Shown here in pieces: positions 29,005 to 40,246 of a stretch of DNA of 64,000 bases. The stretch comes from Anoxybacillus mongoliensis (GTDB lineage: Bacteria > Bacillota > Bacilli > Bacillales > Anoxybacillaceae), in contig NZ_JACHEQ010000001.1 in NCBI RefSeq assembly GCF_014201515.1, positions 186,001 through 250,000 of the forward strand, in the 5' to 3' direction. Position numbers and translations under genes: made by a program. Position 1 is the first letter of the stretch; every line of letters starts with the position of its first letter. The notes under the pieces were generated by a model, which was given only the letters and a program-made list of their open reading frames with translations, was not told the DNA's origin and made no database searches.

Positions 29005-31572
29005 GACCAATTCATCGCCCTCGACATCGATTGTCACCGCACTGTAATCTCCAATGCGCCCTGCAACAATTTCACGCGCAAGCTTTGTTTCAATATGTTT
29101 TTGAATGAATCGTTTCAATGGACGCGCACCATATACATGGTCAAACCCGTGTGTCGCAATGTACGTTTTCGCTTCTTCTGTTAGTGTGACTGTCATATGG
29201 CGTTCCGCTAACCGTTCTTCTAATTGTTTGATGAACTTCTCGACAATACCTTTTACCTCACGTACGGTTAACGGTTTAAACAATACAATATCGTCGATGC
29301 GGTTTAAAAACTCTGGTCGGAAATGCATACGCAATTGTTTCAACACTTGTTCGCGCGCTTCTTCGTTTACCTCGCCATGCGCATCGACCGCTTCTAACAA
29401 CGTATGTGATCCAATATTGGACGTCATAATGACGACTGTGTTTTTAAAGTCGACCGTTCTTCCTTGAGAGTCAGTCATGCGACCGTCATCTAACATTTGC
29501 AGTAAAATGTTAAACACTTCTGGATGCGCTTTTTCAATTTCATCAAGCAAAATCACCGAATATGGTTTTCTGCGCACCGCTTCGGTTAGTTGTCCTCCTT
29601 CTTCGTAACCAACATACCCTGGCGGTGCTCCAATTAAGCGGGACACCGCATGTTTTTCCATATATTCAGACATATCGATACGAATGATTCGTTGTTCACT
29701 GTCAAAAAGCGCTTCCGCTAACGCCTTCGCCAGTTCTGTTTTCCCAACACCTGTCGGACCGAGGAAAAGAAATGAACCGATCGGACGATTCGGATCTTTC
29801 ATGCCTGCACGTGCACGCAATACCGCATCACTCACTAGTTCAACAGCTTCGTCTTGTCCGATGACACGCTCATGTAAAATGTCTGAAAGCCGCAGCAATT
29901 TTTCCCGTTCGCCTTCCACAAGCTTCGTCACCGGAATGCCCGTCCATTTCGACACAATCGTTGCAATTTCTTCTTCCGTCACTTCTTCACGCAACAAACG
30001 GCGCTCTTTTTCGCTTTGTTCGAGCTGTTTTAATTGTTTTTCAAGCTGTGGAATACGTCCGTGGCGGAGTTCCGCCGCTTTATTTAGATCGTAATTGTTT
30101 TCTGCTTCTTCTAACTCGCGCTTTGCTTTTTCTAACTGCTCACGCAATGTGCGCACATGTTGAATCGCTTCTTTTTCTTTTTCCCATTGCGCTTTCATCG
30201 CGTTTGCTTTTTCGCGCAAATTCGCCAGCTCTTGCGATAATGCTTGCAAGCGTTGTTTGCTTGCTTCATCTTGTTCTTTTTTGAGCGCTGCTTCTTCAAT
30301 TTCAAGCTGCATCATTTTTCTCATGACTTCATCTAATTCTGTCGGCATCGAATCAATTTCTGTGCGAATCATCGCGCACGCTTCATCAACTAAGTCGATC
30401 GCTTTATCAGGTAAAAAACGATCGGAAATGTAACGGTCTGATAACGTCGCCGCCGCCACAAGCGCACCGTCATGAATGTTGACGCCGTGATGAATTTCAA
30501 ATCGCTCTTTTAATCCACGCAAAATCGAAATCGTATCTTCAACCGTTGGCTCTTCGACGAGCACTTGTTGGAAGCGCCGTTCAAGCGCTGGGTCTTTTTC
30601 AATATATTGACGGTATTCATCAAGCGTCGTCGCTCCGATGCAATGCAATTCCCCACGCGCAAGCATCGGCTTCAGCATATTGCCGGCATCCAATGCACCG
30701 TCTGTTCGTCCTGCCCCGACGATCGTATGCAGTTCGTCAATAAATAAAATAATGCGCCCTTCGCTTTTCTTGACTTCATTTAATACCGCCTTTAACCGTT
30801 CCTCAAATTCTCCGCGAAACTTCGCACCAGCAATGAGGGCACTCATATCGAGCGCAAAAATCGTTTTATCTTTTAATCCTTCCGGCACGTCTTTTCGGAC
30901 GATGCGTTGCGCGAGCCCTTCGACGATCGCTGTTTTACCGACACCAGGCTCACCAATCAACACAGGGTTGTTTTTCGTCTTGCGTGATAAAATGCGAATA
31001 ACGCGCCGAATTTCGCTATCGCGACCGATGACCGGATCAATTTTCCCTGCTTTCACTTCTGCCACTAAATCGCGACCGTATTTTTGCAGTGCTTCATATG
31101 TAGCTTCTGGATTTGGACTAACCACGCGTTGATTCCCCCTTATTTCCATAATCGTTTGTAATAGCTTCTCTCGGTCAATACTATAACGCGACAAAGTCGG
31201 TTGCACATCTTTGTCCGCAACGAGAGCAAGCAACAAGTGTTCAACAGATATATATTCATCACTCATTTGTTTCGCTTCTTGTTCCGCGCGCACTAGCCAT
31301 TGTTGCAAACGGCTTGTGACATATATTTTTCCGGCTTCCGAACTAGAAATGACTTGCGGTTTTTTGTTCAGTTGCTTGTTCCATTCATCCATCAATTGAG
31401 AAACGGAAACGCCCATTTTTTCACAAATACGCCGAGCAAGCCCATCCTCTTGCTCAAAAAGCGCGATACATACATGTTCAACATCGACTTCTTGATGTTG
31501 CTTTTCCACCGCTAACGATTGCGCTCGCATGAGTGCTTCTTGCACTTTTTCCGTCATTTGTTGCATATTCAT
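28990..31572 (-). CDS. clpB: ClpB disaggregase
   Basis: Hexameric AAA+ chaperone that pulls proteins out of aggregates together with DnaK. The 860 residues contain Clp_N repeats (about 1-145), a first AAA domain with [13 protein letters not shown] near 203, a long coiled-coil middle domain (about 410-525) that is diagnostic for ClpB, and a second AAA domain with [14 protein letters not shown] near 605. No ClpP-docking loop is expected. The ATG at 31572 has AAGGGGTG; the GTG nine bases upstream touches it. A CtsR operator sits at the promoter. Confidence 0.96.
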   Translation of the reverse strand: MNMQQMTEKVQEALMRAQSLAVEKQHQEVDVEHVCIALFEQEDGLARRICEKMGVSVSQLMDEWNKQLNKKPQVISSSEAGKIYVTSRLQQWLVRAEQEAKQMSDEYISVEHLLLALVADKDVQPTLSRYSIDREKLLQTIMEIRGNQRVVSPNPEATYEALQKYGRDLVAEVKAGKIDPVIGRDSEIRRVIRILSRKTKNNPVLIGEPGVGKTAIVEGLAQRIVRKDVPEGLKDKTIFALDMSALIAGAKFRGEFEERLKAVLNEVKKSEGRIILFIDELHTIVGAGRTDGALDAGNMLKPMLARGELHCIGATTLDEYRQYIEKDPALERRFQQVLVEEPTVEDTISILRGLKERFEIHHGVNIHDGALVAAATLSDRYISDRFLPDKAIDLVDEACAMIRTEIDSMPTELDEVMRKMMQLEIEEAALKKEQDEASKQRLQALSQELANLREKANAMKAQWEKEKEAIQHVRTLREQLEKAKRELEEAENNYDLNKAAELRHGRIPQLEKQLKQLEQSEKERRLLREEVTEEEIATIVSKWTGIPVTKLVEGEREKLLRLSDILHERVIGQDEAVELVSDAVLRARAGMKDPNRPIGSFLFLGPTGVGKTELAKALAEALFDSEQRIIRIDMSEYMEKHAVSRLIGAPPGYVGYEEGGQLTEAVRRKPYSVILLDEIEKAHPEVFNILLQMLDDGRMTDSQGRTVDFKNTVVIMTSNIGSHTLLEAVDAHGEVNEEAREQVLKQLRMHFRPEFLNRIDDIVLFKPLTVREVKGIVEKFIKQLEERLAERHMTVTLTEEAKTYIATHGFDHVYGARPLKRFIQKHIETKLAREIVAGRIGDYSAVTIDVEGDELVVKKG

Positions 31573-31584
31573 CACGTTCACCCC

Positions 31585-31607
31585 TTTGACTTTGACTTTA
31601 TTTGACC
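31585..31607 (-). promoter_or_regulatory. CtsR operator before clpB
   Basis: Read leftwards: GGTCAAA TAA AGTCAAA (31591-31607), an exact match to the CtsR heptad pair with 3-bp spacer. A third GTCAAA follows (31585-31590). It lies between the -10 box and the ribosome site, where CtsR blocks class III heat-shock genes. Confidence 0.88.
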
Positions 31608-31621
31608 TTTATCTATTACGT

Positions 31622-31650
31622 ATTATAACGAGAAAGCCACCCTTATGCAA
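31622..31650 (-). promoter_or_regulatory. Sigma-A promoter of clpB
   Basis: On the minus strand: TTGCAT (31645-31650), 17-bp spacer, TATAAT (31622-31627). The -35 box lies inside the yjzC terminator hairpin. Confidence 0.75.
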
Positions 31651-31660
31651 GGATGGCTTA
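31634..31660 (-). terminator. Terminator-like hairpin after yjzC
   Basis: Read leftwards: AAGCCATCCTT / AAGGGTGGCTT with GCAT loop, then TCTCGTT. It begins at the yjzC stop codon and contains the clpB -35 element in its loop. Confidence 0.65.
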
Positions 31661-31837
31661 CGGCTTCGGAAAGTATGTCCAAATGCGGTTATGATTTGAC
31701 GTTTCAGGGAAACGATCGCCTGCTTTTAGTTTTAATTTCTTCGGATTTTTTACTTGATCTCCTGTCTCACCAATTTCAATATATATACCGTTGTTTGGTG
31801 CTTTTTGCCCTGGGCGAAAATGTCTACTTTGCCCCAT
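31658..31837 (-). CDS. yjzC: YjzC family small protein
   Basis: Frame of 59 codons with GAGGAGGGA five bases before the ATG. The product begins MGQSRHFRPGQKAPNNGIY and ends NRIWTYFPKP, a close match to the YjzC family as I recall it. It is hydrophilic, basic and without membrane helix or cysteine. The function is unknown. In B. subtilis it lies in the same neighbourhood as argF and yjzD. It has its own promoter, and its terminator runs into the clpB promoter. Confidence 0.85.
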   Translation of the reverse strand: MGQSRHFRPGQKAPNNGIYIEIGETGDQVKNPKKLKLKAGDRFPETSNHNRIWTYFPKP

Positions 31838-31864
31838 CCGTATCCCTCCTCATCGTCTCATCAT

Positions 31865-31893
31865 TTTATAGTATGTCCGTTTTGCTTCGTAAA
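31865..31893 (-). promoter_or_regulatory. Candidate promoter of yjzC
   Basis: On the minus strand: TTTACG (31888-31893), 17-bp spacer, TATAAA (31865-31870), about 28 bp before the yjzC start codon. Confidence 0.55.
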
Positions 31894-31926
31894 CATGATG
31901 AGAAATAACGGATGACCATCCAACTG

Positions 31927-32871
31927 TTACAGTAATGAAACGAGCAACGCTTTTTGTGCATGAAGGCGATTGCCTGCTTGTTGGAAAATGTACGACTGTT
32001 TCCCATCGATCACATCTTCCGTCACTTCTTCTCCGCGATGCGCTGGCAAGCAATGTAAAAAAATAAAATCTTGTTTCGCTTGTTGAACGAGCGCTTCATT
32101 TACTTGAAACGGGGTGAAAACGCGCATGCGCTCATTCGCTTCCGCCTCTTGCCCCATGCTTGCCCATACGTCTGTGTATACAACATCCGCATTCGCAATG
32201 GCTTCGTACGGATCGTTTGTGACGATGATGGTCGCTCCGTTTTCGCTGGCGATATGTTTTGCTTTTTTTACAATCGTTTCTTTCGGTTCATATCCTTTCG
32301 GTGAAGCAATGGCACAATCCATGCCTACTTTTGCCGCCGCAAGCATTAACGCATGTGCCATATTGTTTCCATCGCCAATGTAAGCAAGTTTTAGTCCTTG
32401 TAGTTTTCCCTTTACTTCATAAATTGTCAATAAATCAGCGAGCGCTTGACACGGATGATCGTCGTCAGTTAACCCGTTAATGACCGGAATCTTCGCATAC
32501 TGGGCGAGCTCTTCTACTTTTTCATGCTCAAATGTGCGGATCATAATGCCGTCAACATATTCCGATAATACGCGTGCTGTATCTGCAATCGTTTCTCCGC
32601 GCCCAATTTGCAAATCGCGACTGCTTAAATGAAGCGCATGCCCGCCGAGTTGCACCATCCCCACTTCAAATGAGACGCGCGTTCTCGTAGACGGTTTTTC
32701 AAAAATCATCGCCAACGTTTTGCCGCTTAACGGCGTATACCGTTCGCCGTTTTGTTGCTTTTCTTTTAATTCAAGCGCTAAATGAAGCAAATACTCGATT
32801 TCTTCTTTTGAATAGTCCGCTAATGTTAAAAAATCTTTCCCTTTTAATTGAATCGTTGCTGTCATATTCAT
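31927..32871 (-). CDS. argF: Ornithine carbamoyltransferase
   Basis: Forms citrulline from ornithine and carbamoyl phosphate. The 314 residues show the carbamoyl phosphate signature [12 protein letters not shown] near 54, the [13 protein letters not shown] block near 125, and [11 protein letters not shown] near 270 with the ornithine-pathway Cys. It is the last gene of the arginine operon, and its ATG overlaps the carB stop by 4 bp. Only a weak hairpin (GGATG / CATCC) follows, so some readthrough into yjzC is possible. Confidence 0.95.
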   Translation of the reverse strand: MNMTATIQLKGKDFLTLADYSKEEIEYLLHLALELKEKQQNGERYTPLSGKTLAMIFEKPSTRTRVSFEVGMVQLGGHALHLSSRDLQIGRGETIADTARVLSEYVDGIMIRTFEHEKVEELAQYAKIPVINGLTDDDHPCQALADLLTIYEVKGKLQGLKLAYIGDGNNMAHALMLAAAKVGMDCAIASPKGYEPKETIVKKAKHIASENGATIIVTNDPYEAIANADVVYTDVWASMGQEAEANERMRVFTPFQVNEALVQQAKQDFIFLHCLPAHRGEEVTEDVIDGKQSYIFQQAGNRLHAQKALLVSLL

Positions 32872-35800
32872 TTTCTCACCACTTCACGTAATTTTTTTAA
32901 CCAATCTTGAATCGAACAAACAGAAAAATGTTGCACAGACAACGCTTGTAAAAACAAATGAGCCGTTTCTTCTTCCGTCAACACGAGCACATGACGGGCA
33001 AGCGCCTGTTTTCTTCGCCATGCACTTTGTTCATCACGCATGAGGCTTACAAATGCGAGCGCTTCTTTTTTCTCGACCCATCGTTCGAACGGCTCATCTG
33101 TCACAATCGCTAGACCGTGGCACTGCGCTTGTTGAATGAGCGATGTCGCATGTTCTGGCGCATCGACGTATATTTCGCACGCCCCTTTTTTCTTTATGAG
33201 ATATGGATAAAATGCTTTATATGCCGCTTCTTGCACTGTTTTTGCGATGCTAATCCCTTCCCCTGTCGACTTCATTTCCGGTCCAACGAGCGGATCGACA
33301 CCAGGCAATTTATATGTCGAAAATACCGGATACTTTAAGACAACATATGGGATAGAAACCGATTGTTTGACGTCTTCCGACAAATATTTCCCAAGCAATA
33401 TGTTTGTCGCAAGTTGAACCATCGGCACACCTGTCACTTTACTTACAATTGGAACAGTTCGACTGGCGCGCGGATTCACTTCTAATACGTACACTTCCCC
33501 GCCTCGTACAATAAACTGAACATTCATTAACCCTTTAAAATGAAGCTTTTCTGTGATGCGTTTCGCATAATCGATCATTTTTTCTTTTTCCTCTTCCGTA
33601 AACGATTGGGCAGGCAGCAACGCATAACTATCGCCAGAATGAACGCCCGTTTTTTCGACATGTTCAATGATCGTTGGCACGAACACGTCATATCCGTCAC
33701 AAATAGCGTCAAGCTCGCCTTCTTTTGCACGCATATATTCGTCAATTAATACAGGATATACAAGACCTTGCTCGACAAGCTCAAAAAGCTGTTGTTTATC
33801 ATAAACAATATGCATTCCTCGTCCGCCAATGACGTACGATGGACGAAGTAATAGTGGATATCCAATTTCTTCCGATTTTATTCGTAGTTCTGCCTCATCG
33901 GTTGCCATCGTTCCTTTCACATGCGGGATGTCAAGCGACTGAAGGAGCGCATAAAATCGTTCCCGATCTTCTAACTGATCGATCGTATCGCTATTCATAC
34001 CGATGATCGAAACGCCATAAGCTTCAAGCTTATTTGCTAAATTGATGGCCGTTTGACCGCCAAATTGTACGATAACCGCTTCGACGTTTTCCGCTTCCAC
34101 GACATTTAACACATCTTCTACCGTCAGCGGCTCAAAATATAAACGATCGGCAACGGTAAAGTCGGTGCTAACTGTTTCTGGATTGTTGTTTATTAAAATG
34201 GCTTCATAGCCTGCTTGCTGCAGAGCGTACACACAATGAACAGAGCTATAGTCAAATTCAACACCTTGCCCGATGCGAATCGGACCTGAGCCGAGAATAA
34301 GCATTTTCGGTTTGTCGCTCGTTTGCACTTCGCTTTCACCAAAATATGTCGAGTAATAATACGATGTTTCTGCTGAAAATTCCGCCGCACACGTATCGAC
34401 CATTTTATAAGCAGGTACAATGCCGTATGCTTTTCTTTTTTCTCGTACATCTTTTTCGTCAACGTTCCATATATGCGCTAAATACGCATCAGAAAAACCT
34501 TTTTCTTTCAACGTTCGAAACGTTTGTTCATCAATGAGTGAAAGCGTCGTTTCTTTCGCCTGTTGTTCAAGCGCAATAAGCCGAGCAAAACGCGTTAAAA
34601 AATATAAGTCGATTTTCGTCCATTCATATATTTGTTCCGTTGACATACCGCGTCGAAGCAGCTCTAATATCGCGAAAAAGCGTCGATCATCTCCCTTTTT
34701 TACGATGTCAATTAACGCCTTTGTCGACTGTTTCGCAATGGTTGGTGAATATAAACCGATATGGTCTAATTCAAGCGAATGAAGTGCTTTTTGCAACGCT
34801 CGCTCGAAATTGCGGTCAATCGCCATCACTTCTCCTGTCGCTTTCATTTGTGTGCCGAGACGACGATCAGCAAACGAAAATTTATCAAACGGAAAGCGCG
34901 GAAATTTGACAACAACATAATCGAGCGCAGGTTCAAAGCTCGCATACGTATGTCCAGTCACTGGATTCACTAGTTCCGCAAGCGTATAGCCGACCGCTAA
35001 TTTCGCTGCCATTCTAGCGATCGGGTAACCTGTCGCTTTCGATGCGAGCGCAGATGACCGGCTCACACGCGGATTTACTTCAATTAAATAGTACTTTTTA
35101 CTTTTCGGATCGAGCGCAAATTGAATGTTACAACCTCCAACAATGCCAAGCGCCGAAATAATTTTAATGGCAGCTGAACGCAACATATGATATTCGACAT
35201 CCGTCAATGTTTGCGACGGAGCAACGACGATCGAATCGCCCGTATGAATGCCGACAGGATCAATATTTTCCATGTTGCAAATCGTAATGCACGTATTTGT
35301 GTGATCGCGCATCACTTCATATTCAATTTCTTTAAAACCAGCGACGCTTCGTTCCACTAAACATTGCGCAATCGGACTTTCATGCAATCCTTTCGTCACA
35401 ATGTCGACGAGCTCTTCCATCGTTTCGGCGATTCCGCCACCTGTTCCACCAAGCGTATATGCCGGGCGGACGATAATCGGAAACCCAATTTGTTTTGCAA
35501 ATTGCACCGCTTCTTCGACAGTCGTCACAATTTCACTTTCTGGCACAGGCTCATTTAATTCGTACATTAACGCACGAAACGCTTCGCGGTCTTCCCCACG
35601 CTTAATCGATTCAATCGGTGTGCCGAGCAAACGAACGTTATATTTTTGCAAAATGCCACGCTCATGCAGCGCAAATGCTAAATTCAGTCCCGTCTGACCG
35701 CCAAGCGTAGCCAACAGCCCATCGGGTCGCTCTTTTGCGATAATTTTTTCCATGCTTTCAACGGTGAGCGGCTCAAAATATACAGCATCCGCATGCACTT

Positions 35801-35972
35801 CATCTGTCATAATTGTCGCTGGGTTGTTGTTCGCTAAAATGACGCGGTATCCTTCTTCTTTTAATGCTAAGCAACCTTGCGTTCCTGAATAGTCAAACTC
35901 TGCCGCTTGCCCGATGACGATCGGACCAGAACCGATGACAAGAATCGAACGAAGCGTTGAATCTTTAGGCAT
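32868..35972 (-). CDS. carB: Carbamoyl phosphate synthase large subunit, arginine type
   Basis: Makes carbamoyl phosphate from bicarbonate, ammonia and two ATP. The 1034-residue chain has the duplicated ATP-grasp layout: an N-terminal carboxyphosphate half (about 1-400), an oligomerisation region, a carbamoyl phosphate half (about 540-930), and a C-terminal regulatory domain. Each half has an [10 protein letters not shown] or [10 protein letters not shown] motif. It is shorter than the usual pyrimidine enzyme (about 1070). With its place in the arg operon this marks the arginine-specific isoenzyme. It overlaps carA by 8 bp and argF by 4 bp. Confidence 0.95.
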   Translation of the reverse strand: MPKDSTLRSILVIGSGPIVIGQAAEFDYSGTQGCLALKEEGYRVILANNNPATIMTDEVHADAVYFEPLTVESMEKIIAKERPDGLLATLGGQTGLNLAFALHERGILQKYNVRLLGTPIESIKRGEDREAFRALMYELNEPVPESEIVTTVEEAVQFAKQIGFPIIVRPAYTLGGTGGGIAETMEELVDIVTKGLHESPIAQCLVERSVAGFKEIEYEVMRDHTNTCITICNMENIDPVGIHTGDSIVVAPSQTLTDVEYHMLRSAAIKIISALGIVGGCNIQFALDPKSKKYYLIEVNPRVSRSSALASKATGYPIARMAAKLAVGYTLAELVNPVTGHTYASFEPALDYVVVKFPRFPFDKFSFADRRLGTQMKATGEVMAIDRNFERALQKALHSLELDHIGLYSPTIAKQSTKALIDIVKKGDDRRFFAILELLRRGMSTEQIYEWTKIDLYFLTRFARLIALEQQAKETTLSLIDEQTFRTLKEKGFSDAYLAHIWNVDEKDVREKRKAYGIVPAYKMVDTCAAEFSAETSYYYSTYFGESEVQTSDKPKMLILGSGPIRIGQGVEFDYSSVHCVYALQQAGYEAILINNNPETVSTDFTVADRLYFEPLTVEDVLNVVEAENVEAVIVQFGGQTAINLANKLEAYGVSIIGMNSDTIDQLEDRERFYALLQSLDIPHVKGTMATDEAELRIKSEEIGYPLLLRPSYVIGGRGMHIVYDKQQLFELVEQGLVYPVLIDEYMRAKEGELDAICDGYDVFVPTIIEHVEKTGVHSGDSYALLPAQSFTEEEKEKMIDYAKRITEKLHFKGLMNVQFIVRGGEVYVLEVNPRASRTVPIVSKVTGVPMVQLATNILLGKYLSEDVKQSVSIPYVVLKYPVFSTYKLPGVDPLVGPEMKSTGEGISIAKTVQEAAYKAFYPYLIKKKGACEIYVDAPEHATSLIQQAQCHGLAIVTDEPFERWVEKKEALAFVSLMRDEQSAWRRKQALARHVLVLTEEETAHLFLQALSVQHFSVCSIQDWLKKLREVVRK

Positions 35973-37032
35973 ATACTTTCTCCTTTCTTGCTGCTTTCAT
36001 CATGTCAACAAATTCAGCAAAAATAAATTGCGTATCGTTTGGTCCAGGATGGGCTTCCGGATGATATTGCACACATAAAATCGGCTTCGTTTCATGGGCG
36101 ACACCTTCCACCGAACCGTCATTCACGTTAATAAAACGAATGGAAAGCGGCGTATGCGCTAAACTTTCCGCTTTTACGACATAGCCGTGATTTTGTGACG
36201 TCATCACAACTTTTTTCGTTTTCGCATCATATACCGGCTGATTCGCTCCGCGATGCCCAAACGGCAATTTTTCCGTATCCCCACCGTAAGCAAGCGACAC
36301 GAGCTGATGTCCAAGACAAATCGCAAGCGTTGGGTAGCGTTCAATGACCGATAAAATGTTCGGCAAATGATGTGACAACTGTTTCGGATCCCCCGGTCCG
36401 TTTGACAACAGCACCCCATTAGGCTCGAGTTGTTCCACCGTTTGTAACGTCGTATTGTACGGAACGACGGTTACGCGACATCCATGCTCGATTAACGACT
36501 GAACAATTGATTTTTTGTAGCCAAAATCAAATAAAACAACATGCATATGACCTTCTCCGTACGTTTGTATTTTCGATGTGCTAACAAGCGGAACAGGCGC
36601 TTGTTCCTCCATATGCACGATCGCTTGTTGACTCGTTGAAATGACGGCAGGCATCGCTCCATGCTCACGAATTTGTTTCACAACCGCTCGCGTATCCACG
36701 TGAGTGAGAAGCGGAACGTTCCATTTTTGCAAATATTGTTTCAAACTATACGTCGCTTCGTAATGATACCCTGTCTCCTCTGCCTCGTAAACGATAACTG
36801 CCTTCACATGCGGCTGTTTGCTTTCAAAGTCGACTTCATTAATCCCGTAATTTCCAATGAGCGGATACGTAAAAACGATGATTTGATTTTTATACGATGG
36901 ATCAGTTAACACTTCTTGATATCCTGTCATCCCTGTAAAAAAAACGACTTCTCCCGTAACATCTCCCGCCCATGTTGTTTCCAATTTCCCCATAAACGTT
37001 TTGCCGTTTTGCAAATGTAAATATGCTTCCAT
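35965..37032 (-). CDS. carA: Carbamoyl phosphate synthase small subunit, arginine type
   Basis: Glutamine amidotransferase subunit that feeds ammonia to CarB. In 355 residues it has an N-terminal CPSase domain with TGMTGYQEVLTDPSY near 35, and a class I glutaminase domain with SNGPGDP near 215, the nucleophile Cys in AICLGHQL near 242, and HPEAHPGP near 325. The start at 37032 has GGGGTG. A 49-bp gap to argD holds an arginine-box-like sequence, so carAB-argF may have extra control. Confidence 0.95.
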   Translation of the reverse strand: MEAYLHLQNGKTFMGKLETTWAGDVTGEVVFFTGMTGYQEVLTDPSYKNQIIVFTYPLIGNYGINEVDFESKQPHVKAVIVYEAEETGYHYEATYSLKQYLQKWNVPLLTHVDTRAVVKQIREHGAMPAVISTSQQAIVHMEEQAPVPLVSTSKIQTYGEGHMHVVLFDFGYKKSIVQSLIEHGCRVTVVPYNTTLQTVEQLEPNGVLLSNGPGDPKQLSHHLPNILSVIERYPTLAICLGHQLVSLAYGGDTEKLPFGHRGANQPVYDAKTKKVVMTSQNHGYVVKAESLAHTPLSIRFINVNDGSVEGVAHETKPILCVQYHPEAHPGPNDTQFIFAEFVDMMKAARKEKVYA

Positions 37033-37048
37033 TTCAACACCCCAAACG

Positions 37049-37082
37049 AATGTTTATTAAATAAATAGAATTTTTATTCATC
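37049..37082 (-). promoter_or_regulatory. Arginine (AhrC/ArgR) box-like sites between argD and carA
   Basis: Read leftwards, TGAATAAAAATTC (37068-37080) is the core of an 18-bp site that matches the ARG box pattern WNTGAATWWWWATTCANW except at two positions. A second, weaker site follows at 37049-37066. The strong site touches the argD stop codon. Confidence 0.5.
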
Positions 37083-38239
37083 TATGCGTATAAAAAATTG
37101 CGTTCATACGATGTTAACGCTTCTTGTAATATGTCGGTTGCTTGATCCAGTTCTTGTTTCGTCACAATGAGCGGTGGCAATAAACGAATGACGTTCGGTC
37201 CCGCTGCTAAGGCAAGCAACCCTTTTTCATGAATATGAGGTAAAATGTTTGCGACTGGTTCGCTACATACAATGCCGATCATTAACCCTAAACCGCGCAC
37301 ATCTTGAACGATATGAACGTCTTTTAATTGCTCAGCTAATTTATGCTTAAAATACATTCCTTTTTCCTGTACTTCTTGTAAAAACGAAGGCTGAGTGACG
37401 ATCTCAAGCGTTGCTTTCGCTGCTGCCATCGCTAAAGCATTTCCGCCAAACGTCGAACCGTGCACCCCTGCGCTAAACGTTGCAACAACATGTTTTTTTC
37501 CGATCATCGCTCCAACAGGAAATCCGCTTCCTAACCCTTTCGCAACGGTAATGACATCTGGTGAAATGTCAAATTGTTCATAAGCAAACAACGTTCCTGT
37601 TCGACCGATGCCCGTTTGTACTTCGTCGACAATGAACAACGCACCATACGTTTGGCAAAGCTGTTCTGCCGCCTGCAAGAACGACTTTTCTCCGACGACA
37701 ACACCGCCTTCACCTTGCACAACTTCGACCATCACAGCTGCAACTGTTTCATCCATTTCTCTCTCAAGGGCATCTATATCATTAAACGGCACATACACAA
37801 ACGTCGGTAACAACGGGCCGAAGCCATCGTGAATTTTCGCCTGCCCTGTTGCTGACATCGTCGCAAATGTGCGTCCGTGAAACGACTGTTCACACGTAAT
37901 GATTTTCGACCGTCCTGTATGTTTACGTGCGAGCTTGATCGCTGCTTCGTTCGCCTCCGCTCCGCTATTGCAAAAAAATACGGCGTCACCAACAGAGTGT
38001 TGAACAAGAAGGGAAGCGACTTCTTCTTGAATCGGAAGATGAAATAAATTCGATACGTGCCATACTTCGTTTAACTGCGCTTCTAACGTTTGCTGCACAA
38101 TAGGATGACGGTGACCAAGATTGCATACCGCAATACCGGCGACAAAATCGATATATTGTTTTCCATCCGTCGCGATTACTTTCGTCCCTTCCGCTTTTGC
38201 AACCGTAATCGGAAAACGTTGATAAGTAGGAAAAATCAT
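37082..38239 (-). CDS. argD: Acetylornithine aminotransferase
   Basis: PLP enzyme that transfers an amino group to N-acetylglutamate semialdehyde. The 385 residues show the class III aminotransferase set: [17 protein letters not shown] near 98, [27 protein letters not shown] near 210, and the PLP lysine in [13 protein letters not shown] near 240. The frame opens at 38275, but GAGGTG fits the ATG at 38239, which overlaps the argB stop by 4 bp. Confidence 0.95.
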   Translation of the reverse strand: MIFPTYQRFPITVAKAEGTKVIATDGKQYIDFVAGIAVCNLGHRHPIVQQTLEAQLNEVWHVSNLFHLPIQEEVASLLVQHSVGDAVFFCNSGAEANEAAIKLARKHTGRSKIITCEQSFHGRTFATMSATGQAKIHDGFGPLLPTFVYVPFNDIDALEREMDETVAAVMVEVVQGEGGVVVGEKSFLQAAEQLCQTYGALFIVDEVQTGIGRTGTLFAYEQFDISPDVITVAKGLGSGFPVGAMIGKKHVVATFSAGVHGSTFGGNALAMAAAKATLEIVTQPSFLQEVQEKGMYFKHKLAEQLKDVHIVQDVRGLGLMIGIVCSEPVANILPHIHEKGLLALAAGPNVIRLLPPLIVTKQELDQATDILQEALTSYERNFLYA

Positions 38240-38994
38240 ACATACACCTCTTTCTTCATCATCGTTCCACGCCACGTTCCTTCTTTATAAAATGGAACTT
38301 TTCCGCTTACAATCGCCACTTCATTGACCGAGTGGAGCGCATGAAGGGCGGCTTTGACTTTTGGAATCATCCCACCTGAAATCGTCCCATCTGCGATCAT
38401 CGCTTCAATCATATGTGCTGTTGCTTCTTTCACAACTTCCCCATTGTTTAAAATGCCAGCGACATCTGTGACAAAAACGAGTTTATCAGCCGAAAGCGCC
38501 TGCGCGATAGCGGCTGCTGCTGTATCTGCGTTAATGTTATACGTTTGACCATGTTCATCCACACCGATTGGCGCAATGACGGGCACGTATCCGTGACGCA
38601 ACAACGTATGCATAATTTTCGCATGAACGTGCACCACTTCCCCAACATATCCAAGCGTATTTACATCAATTGGTTTCGCTTGCAACAACCCATCATCCAC
38701 ACCTGATAACCCAACTGCGCGGATGCCGTTTGTTTGCAAAAGAGAAACAAGTGTTTGATTCACCTTTCCATTTAAAACCATTTCAACAACATCTAACACG
38801 TCTTTTGTCGTTTTCCGCAAGCCGTTGACAAATTCAGACGGAATGTTGAGCGCCTTCAACAGCTGCCCAATGTCCGGTCCTCCGCCATGAACGATAACAA
38901 CATCAAGCCCGCTTTCTCTTAGTTGCTTTACGCTCGTAAAAAACGATGGAGATAACTCATGAAGTACGCTGCCGCCACATTTAATGACAATCAC
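38236..38994 (-). CDS. argB: Acetylglutamate kinase
   Basis: Phosphorylates N-acetylglutamate in arginine synthesis. The 252 residues begin at GTG ([11 protein letters not shown]) after AGGGGGGA. They carry the amino acid kinase core: KCGGS near 5, [12 protein letters not shown] near 36, [15 protein letters not shown] near 155, and [18 protein letters not shown] near 205. The absence of an extra N-terminal helix suggests the arginine-insensitive hexamer-free form, which would fit a cyclic pathway using ArgJ; this is inference. Confidence 0.94.
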   Translation of the reverse strand: MIVIKCGGSVLHELSPSFFTSVKQLRESGLDVVIVHGGGPDIGQLLKALNIPSEFVNGLRKTTKDVLDVVEMVLNGKVNQTLVSLLQTNGIRAVGLSGVDDGLLQAKPIDVNTLGYVGEVVHVHAKIMHTLLRHGYVPVIAPIGVDEHGQTYNINADTAAAAIAQALSADKLVFVTDVAGILNNGEVVKEATAHMIEAMIADGTISGGMIPKVKAALHALHSVNEVAIVSGKVPFYKEGTWRGTMMKKEVYV

Positions 38995-39005
38995 AACCGT
39001 CCCCC

Positions 39006-40232
39006 CTACGTGCGATAGCTCGCATTAATTTTAATGTAGTCGTACGTTAAATCGCAGCCCCATGCGATACCTTCTCCTTCACCGAGATGTAAATCGACTG
39101 TAATGACGACAACATCTTCCATTAAAGCTGCTTTCGCTTCTTCCTCTGAAAACGGTATCGGTTGACTTTGCTTTAACATTTGAATGGAACCGATCCATAC
39201 GTCAACACAATCTGGATTAATCGTTGCGCCACTATGACCAATCGCGCCGATAATGCGACCCCAGTTTGCATCTGCCCCATACACTGCTGTTTTCACTAAA
39301 TTTGAACCGACAATATGTTTAGCTGCCCATTTTGCTTCTTCATCTGTTTTTGCACCTTTCACACGCGCCTCAATTAATTTCGTTGCGCCTTCACCGTCAC
39401 GCGCAATTTGTTTCGCTAAATGTTCACACGTTTGACGAAGCGCTTCATAAAAATTTTCCCAATCCGGATGTTGAGGAGAAAGCGGTTCATTGCCTGCCAA
39501 TCCGCTCGCCATGACGATGACCATATCGTTCGTCGACGTTTCTCCATCAACAGTAATTTGGTTAAACGACACATTTGTAATCGAACGAAGCGCATCTTGT
39601 AACACGTCTGACGGAACGTTTGCATCCGTCGTAATAAAAGCAAGCATCGTCGCCATATTCGGATGAATCATCCCCGATCCTTTTGCCGCTCCTGCAACAG
39701 TCACCACTTGACCGTCTACAACCGTTTCGTAGCACGTTTTTTTCATCACAAGATCGGTCGTTAAAATAGCCGTTTGAAAATCAACCGCATCCGTCCATTC
39801 CGCTGTTGGTTTCAACTTTGGAATGCTTGCGCGAATTTTTTCCATCGGCAAACATTCACCGATCACCCCTGTCGACGCCACCGCAACAAGATGCTCATGA
39901 AGTCCGAACGTCTCTGCACACAATTTTCTCATTTCGTACGCATCTTTTAAGCCTTGTTCGCCTGTACATGCGTTGGCATACGCGCTATTGACAATGATTG
40001 CTTGAAGCTTTTGTTCGACCGCAATGCTTTGTTTTGTTACTTGCAATGGTGCCGCTTGAAACACGTTTTGCGTATAAACAGCCGCACACGTCGCCGGCAC
40101 GTCGCAAACGATTACCCCTAAATCTTTTTTCGTATAACGTAAGCCTGCATGCACACCTGCTGCTTGAAAACCTTTTGGTGTGACAATCGTTCCATCGGCT
40201 ATATATTTTACTTTTTTTTCTTTCACTTTCAC
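39006..40232 (-). CDS. argJ: Bifunctional ornithine acetyltransferase / N-acetylglutamate synthase
   Basis: Recycles the acetyl group between acetylornithine and glutamate. The 408-residue precursor is cut by itself before the Thr in the conserved GMIHPNMATMLAF block near 200, and that Thr is the nucleophile. Other family blocks are DGETSTNDMVIVMASG near 233 and YGADANWGRIIGAIGHSG near 315. It starts at GTG with GGGGGGAG; a second in-frame GTG six bases on is possible. It lies between argC and argB, as in B. subtilis. Confidence 0.95.
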   Translation of the reverse strand: MKVKEKKVKYIADGTIVTPKGFQAAGVHAGLRYTKKDLGVIVCDVPATCAAVYTQNVFQAAPLQVTKQSIAVEQKLQAIIVNSAYANACTGEQGLKDAYEMRKLCAETFGLHEHLVAVASTGVIGECLPMEKIRASIPKLKPTAEWTDAVDFQTAILTTDLVMKKTCYETVVDGQVVTVAGAAKGSGMIHPNMATMLAFITTDANVPSDVLQDALRSITNVSFNQITVDGETSTNDMVIVMASGLAGNEPLSPQHPDWENFYEALRQTCEHLAKQIARDGEGATKLIEARVKGAKTDEEAKWAAKHIVGSNLVKTAVYGADANWGRIIGAIGHSGATINPDCVDVWIGSIQMLKQSQPIPFSEEEAKAALMEDVVVITVDLHLGEGEGIAWGCDLTYDYIKINASYRT

Positions 40233-40246
40233 TTTTCTCCCCCCAT

